Shown: positions 59,823 through 64,000 of the stretch, in pieces
Position numbering within the stretch: position 1 is the stretch's first letter
Layout of the letters: every line of letters begins with the position of its first letter
Source of the DNA: Morella rubra
Lineage: Eukaryota > Streptophyta > Magnoliopsida > Fagales > Myricaceae
Reading direction: 5' to 3'
Length of the DNA: 64,000 bases
Assembly (NCBI GenBank): GCA_003952965.2
Contig: CM025850.1
Span: forward strand, 22,777,804-22,841,803
Program-made: the position numbers and the translations under genes
The notes under the pieces: model-generated
What the model was told of the DNA's origin: nothing
Databases searched by the model: none
The model's input: the letters and a program-made list of their open reading frames with translations, nothing else

Positions 59823-62800
59823 ATGCCGAAGCAAGCACTCGAGTGCCTGCTGAGAAACTCGAAGGGAATTCTACAATCATCGTCATCAACAAGAATATGT
59901 ATAAGATGGAAGAATTTGAGCACGAAAGCCCACATAGAGGGCGCAAGGGAGAGGGCGGACTGCGTGGTGATAGGGGCCGGTGTAGTGGGACTAGCACTGG
60001 CCAGGGAGCTCGCTCTTAGAGGCAGGGAAGTCCTGGTTCTCGATTCCGCCCCCACCTTTGGTACTGGCACCAGCTCTCGGAATAGCGAAGTCATACACGC
60101 CGGCATCTACTACCCTCACCGTTCTCTCAAGGTATCTCCTTTTCTCGTTACTAGCTCGTACAGTCAAAGTCAAACTTTAGCAATAATTGGAATTTCACTC
60201 TTGTTGTGTTTTCATAAAAGCCAACGGCGCTATAATTTCAATTGGTTTGTTCCCGTAACTGGCCCTTCTAGGGCAAATGGCCTGTAGCTCAAAAGTCAGG
60301 TCGTGGTTTGAGACTAATCGGTTGCGCTTATAACCTAGCCATCATCAGAAAAAAAAAAAAAAAAAAAGCAGCATGTAGAAAGTGTGATAGAAATTTAAAG
60401 AAGTTATTTCGTGTGGTACTGCTAAGCAAACACTGATGCAGTCCAATGCGATATTGTGGATTTAGTTACATAGCTATTATGTGCTACGTAAATGAGGTTT
60501 TACAGCGAAGAATATGGAACAAGAAGTGGAGAAAATGTTGGTTTAAGTTCTTTATAATTCTTCGGCATTATGTTTGCCTTCCTAGAATAGCTCTTCCTTG
60601 GCCCACGAGACAACTAAGTGAACTTGAGCAACCTTTTACTTTGTTTACATCTTTTTTTTCTTGAACTCTTAACATCTGCTATGAGAGCTCAACCTCAGAT
60701 ATCTTCATCATTGCTTACCCTAAGATTACTCAAAGGATAACAGAAACAATTTGGAGCAGACAGATTCTTGGACCATTTACAGTCCTATAGAGTTATCTTG
60801 CAACTCAACTAGTGAAAAAGGCCGGTTAAACACCAAAATAACCAATCAGATTGTGAGGATTCAATTAATTCACAGTCACAAAAACCGAAAATATCCTTAT
60901 TCAAGTACCTGATATATTGTAGCTATATATGAAGGTTGTTGATGGCATGGTCTGACTTTCAAACAGCAGCATGTTGTTGACATGGGAATGTGACCTATGG
61001 ACGGATGGTTGAATCATTGTGACGTATAGATACAGAATGCAGTATTGGAAGTTATAATCATGAGATATCATTCACTGTTGACTATCTTGGCTTACTATTA
61101 TTCTTAGGGCTGGCAAAGTCGGACTAATCCGCCATTAATTCTTGCTCTCGGGTCCAATATTTTGTGTTATTATTGTAGACTCAACTTTTAAAGTAAACAT
61201 TCTTTTTCTAATGACATTATGGTAACCACGGAGTTTTTTTCTATTTTGGGTAATTAGTCAGTATATATATTCCCAAAGTTACTTTTACGATAAGTTTAGA
61301 ACATAATTAAATAGAAAAACAGAGCTTACATTCAGCCTCCAGGATTAAACCCATGTCTCTAAGTCTCTCCTGAGTAGATAAATGATTACTAATTGCTAAC
61401 CCCAGGACAAAAGAATATTTGGAACCACACCTTTAGACCAGATTTGAGCATTTAACCTCTTCCTCTCTTTGATGAACTACATCCATTGCGCAGCTGATGG
61501 AGAAAACTCTGTTAGTACTGAGGCTCCGTCTCACCTGATCAGGGCGAGAAGGAGAGGATTTGAAGTTAGTAGGGGTAGCCTCCCAGATACTTCTCCAAAA
61601 TTGTTTCCTGTAATCCTCTGGCCAAGCCAGGTTGAGTCATCAATTTGTCTATTTTAAGCAAAAACAGAATCCATAGCTACTTCCCAGTTAGAATTACGTA
61701 TTAAAGGCCCCAAAGCGTGCCAATTATCCCCCCCTGCCTCCACCATAAAAAGGTGGATCTTCCATCACCAATTGAGTGTCACAAAGCTTCCCCTGGTCAG
61801 TTAATGTCTTAATTTCAGAATCTTCCTTCAAGACCACAAACACTCCCCCGGGTGCCCTAACATCCCAAAAGTTTCTACCTCTTGGCATGTTTGTCCTGGT
61901 ACAGCTGGCCCACACAGACTGGTCCAAGCCATCCAATAAGTCATACAAAGGTTTCTTCAAGCCACTTTTGCACCTTCAGAACTAAGCATTCCACCTTTAT
62001 AGAGCAAGGCTCTGAAATGATGTAATTTATTTGATTAATATGTTCAAAGCTTCTTGAAAGTGGCTGTCTAAGTCAGGCTTATTATTGCTTTGAACATTGA
62101 TTGGGAACTGTTAGATTTATTCGTAAGATAGCTTGGATGTGTTTTAGAAGTCTTGTACTCTTTCCACTGAAAGGAAAAGGGAGAAAAAAACAGACTTTGT
62201 GGCTTAGTAGTCGTTATGGTCATTCTCTCTCCAACTTGTAAGATTTGGGGCATTTGATTATACTGAATTCATCCCTGTCACTAAAACTAAATAGGATATT
62301 AACTTTTTTTGTGTTGAATGTAGAATCTAACTTTGATTATTTTTTTCAGGCTATATTTTGTGTTAGAGGAAGAGAAATGCTGTACAAGTACTGCTCTGAA
62401 CATGACATTCCTCATAAACAAATTGGCAAGCTCATAGTTGCTACTGGAAGCTCGGAGGTTCCAAAGTTGAATGATTTAATGAATCGGGGAATTCAGAATG
62501 GGGTTGATGGCTTACGGATGATAGAGGGCTCTGAGGCCGAGAGAATGGAGCCTGAACTGCGATGTCTGAAAGCCTTAGTATCGCCTCTTTCTGGGATTGT
62601 TGATACTCATTCCCTGATGCTATCCCTAGTGGTATGTGTTTCCATTTTTAAGTGGTTCATATATTGGTGAGCTTTTATTTGTTCTGTAAAGTTGTCTCTA
62701 TTTAGAATTATTGCTGTATATTGACAGGTAGATTATCCCCATGTGGGTCCAGGGGGAAGCAGAAAATGAAGGGACAATCTTCTCCTATAATACTACTGTC

Positions 62801-63189
62801 ATTGGAGCCCATCTTGAAGGAAATAAATTTTGCCTCCATGTTTCTGAAACAAAACAGCTTGAGAACTCGAATGGGAAGTTTCTATTGCACCCAGAGCTAG
62901 TTCTCATACCTGAGCTCGTAGTGAACTGTACAGGCTTGAGTGCAACTGCCCTTGCAAACAGATTTGATGGCGTGCGTAGTGGAGTTATTCCCTCTACATA
63001 TTATGCACGTGGTTGCTATTTCACATTATCTAATGCTGGAATCCCTCCTTTCAATCATTTGATATACCCAATACCTGAAGATGGTGGCCTTGGTGTGCAT
63101 GTTACGGTGGATATGGATGGCCAAATCAAGTTTGGCCCAGATGTTGAATGGATTGGAGGCATTGACGATATATCAAGCTTCCTGAACAG
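59823..63189 (+). CDS. L2HGDH: L-2-hydroxyglutarate dehydrogenase, mitochondrial (5' part)
   Basis: Exons 59823-60131, 62350-62631 and 62753-63189 (GT/AG; phases 0, 0, 2) give the first ~342 residues; the rest lies beyond the window. ATG at 59823 ([15 protein letters not shown]) is the first ATG; the frame upstream has none. Residues 1-40 are basic and serine-rich, fitting a mitochondrial presequence. The FAD-binding GxGxxG is at 51-56 ([20 protein letters not shown]), ending LVLDS. Then come [47 protein letters not shown] and [20 protein letters not shown], all hallmark L2HGDH blocks. The enzyme is an FAD-dependent oxidoreductase that converts L-2-hydroxyglutarate to 2-oxoglutarate. Intron 1 is 2.2 kb and no domain is visible in it. 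Confidence 0.95.
60132..62349. other. L2HGDH intron 1
   Basis: 2.2-kb intron with an A-run at 60349-60367. Open frames at 60446-60664 and 61469-61985 overlap on both strands and have no recognised domain. The frame at 61724-61960 (minus) contains the run [21 protein letters not shown] but no family I can name. Confidence 0.5.
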
Positions 63190-64000
63190 GTATTTGTTCT
63201 ATATTCCTCTTTCATTTTGATATGTCCTGCATTTTTTCAATGCAGTGCTCTAAGTTCTAGGAAATGAAAAAAGAGGGAGTGCCTTCTGTTATTTATTTAA
63301 CCTAAGAGTCACTACCCTTGTCGAACAAAAGGCTTTTACACATTGTACCAGGGAGGAAATTCCTGATGGAATTTAGTTCTGAACTGGAGAAACTTAAGGT
63401 GTTCTGTTTCTTTAAAAGCTGTAATATAGGGATGTAATTGCCTAGGTGGAATTGGGGCCCAAATGGAGGTTATATGCATTTAACGTTGGAAAGACCTATT
63501 AGGCGTTCTAGCAATAAAAGTCAGGGTATCCAGGTGTGGAGTTTTCTTTGGTTTGCAGCATAAAAAAGCCATTTGTGCAGTTAAATTTTTACTCTAGAAA
63601 TTGATATGGGATAAGGAGTTTTGTAGACTGCATATTTGTTCTATTAGAATCAAATTAGCTGAGATATATATACTTGCATGCACTATTTGAGTTTTTTCTT
63701 TTTCGCTGCAGGATGACGGTTTTTGTGGTCTTTACTGTCAAATATAATACTGAACTTTGATTGTTATGCTAATCCATATGGCTGGCCTCTAAACGGTGCT
63801 TAGTAGTCTCTGCCATTTTCATACTATTAGGATGTTCTATACATATCCAGTTCTTAAAACCTGTATCTAAAATTTTACACTTCAGTGTTTCTAATAGTTT
63901 CCAAAACCTCTTGGTTAATATGGCATATAGAATTGGAATATTAAAGTGGATTATAGTAAAGATGTTGGATGTAATATCTTTACAGAATAGGATTTGGCAT
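63190..64000. other. L2HGDH intron 3, incomplete
   Basis: Follows the donor at 63190. I searched for the next expected L2HGDH block and did not see it before the window ends, so this is treated as intron. A TGCAG near 63708 is not followed by a matching frame. Confidence 0.5.

Overview
The window is nuclear DNA from a flowering plant. It contains spliced genes with GT/AG introns, plant-specific families (QWRF, LOB-domain, EAR-type C2H2 zinc finger) and Copia, LINE and CACTA elements of plant type. A woody eudicot is likely from the gene and transposon style, but the species cannot be read from the sequence.

Layout. 1-10.4 kb is a transposon block. It starts with the 3' end of a CACTA element (1-~1085), followed by a Copia LTR retrotransposon (1531-8797) with a GTATA target-site duplication and an internally inverted reverse transcriptase/RNase H segment, and then a related solo LTR (9091-10413). 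13.2-20.3 kb holds an intact eight-exon HCNGP/SAP30-binding-protein gene whose first intron carries a 5'-truncated LINE. 22.4-23.4 kb is RPS29 (uS14), with site II and telo-box promoter motifs and a last coding piece of 9 nt. A tRNA-Ala(CGC) gene lies at 24.2 kb on the minus strand. 25.9-27.6 kb encodes a three-exon, 113-residue secreted peptide precursor that I assembled from splice phases. 28-32.5 kb is intergenic. 32.9-39.3 kb is a six-exon QWRF-motif (AUG8-like) gene. 40.6-41.4 kb is a class II LOB-domain gene on the minus strand. 41.4-47.7 kb is intergenic with MITE-like elements. 47.7-48.4 kb is an intronless ZAT/STZ-type zinc-finger repressor on the minus strand, with an exact 234-bp-period tandem duplication just upstream of its TATA box. 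A 1000-N gap (51471-52470) cuts the 3' end of a near-full-length, decayed L1-type LINE on the minus strand (to ~58.98 kb), which is itself interrupted by another repeat. 59.8-64 kb holds the first three coding exons of L-2-hydroxyglutarate dehydrogenase; the gene runs out of the window.

The host genes are unrelated housekeeping, regulatory and signalling genes, as is normal for a plant chromosome; no operon or gene cluster is implied. The most interesting items are the secreted peptide gene, the inverted core of the Copia element, and the duplicated promoter of the zinc-finger gene.
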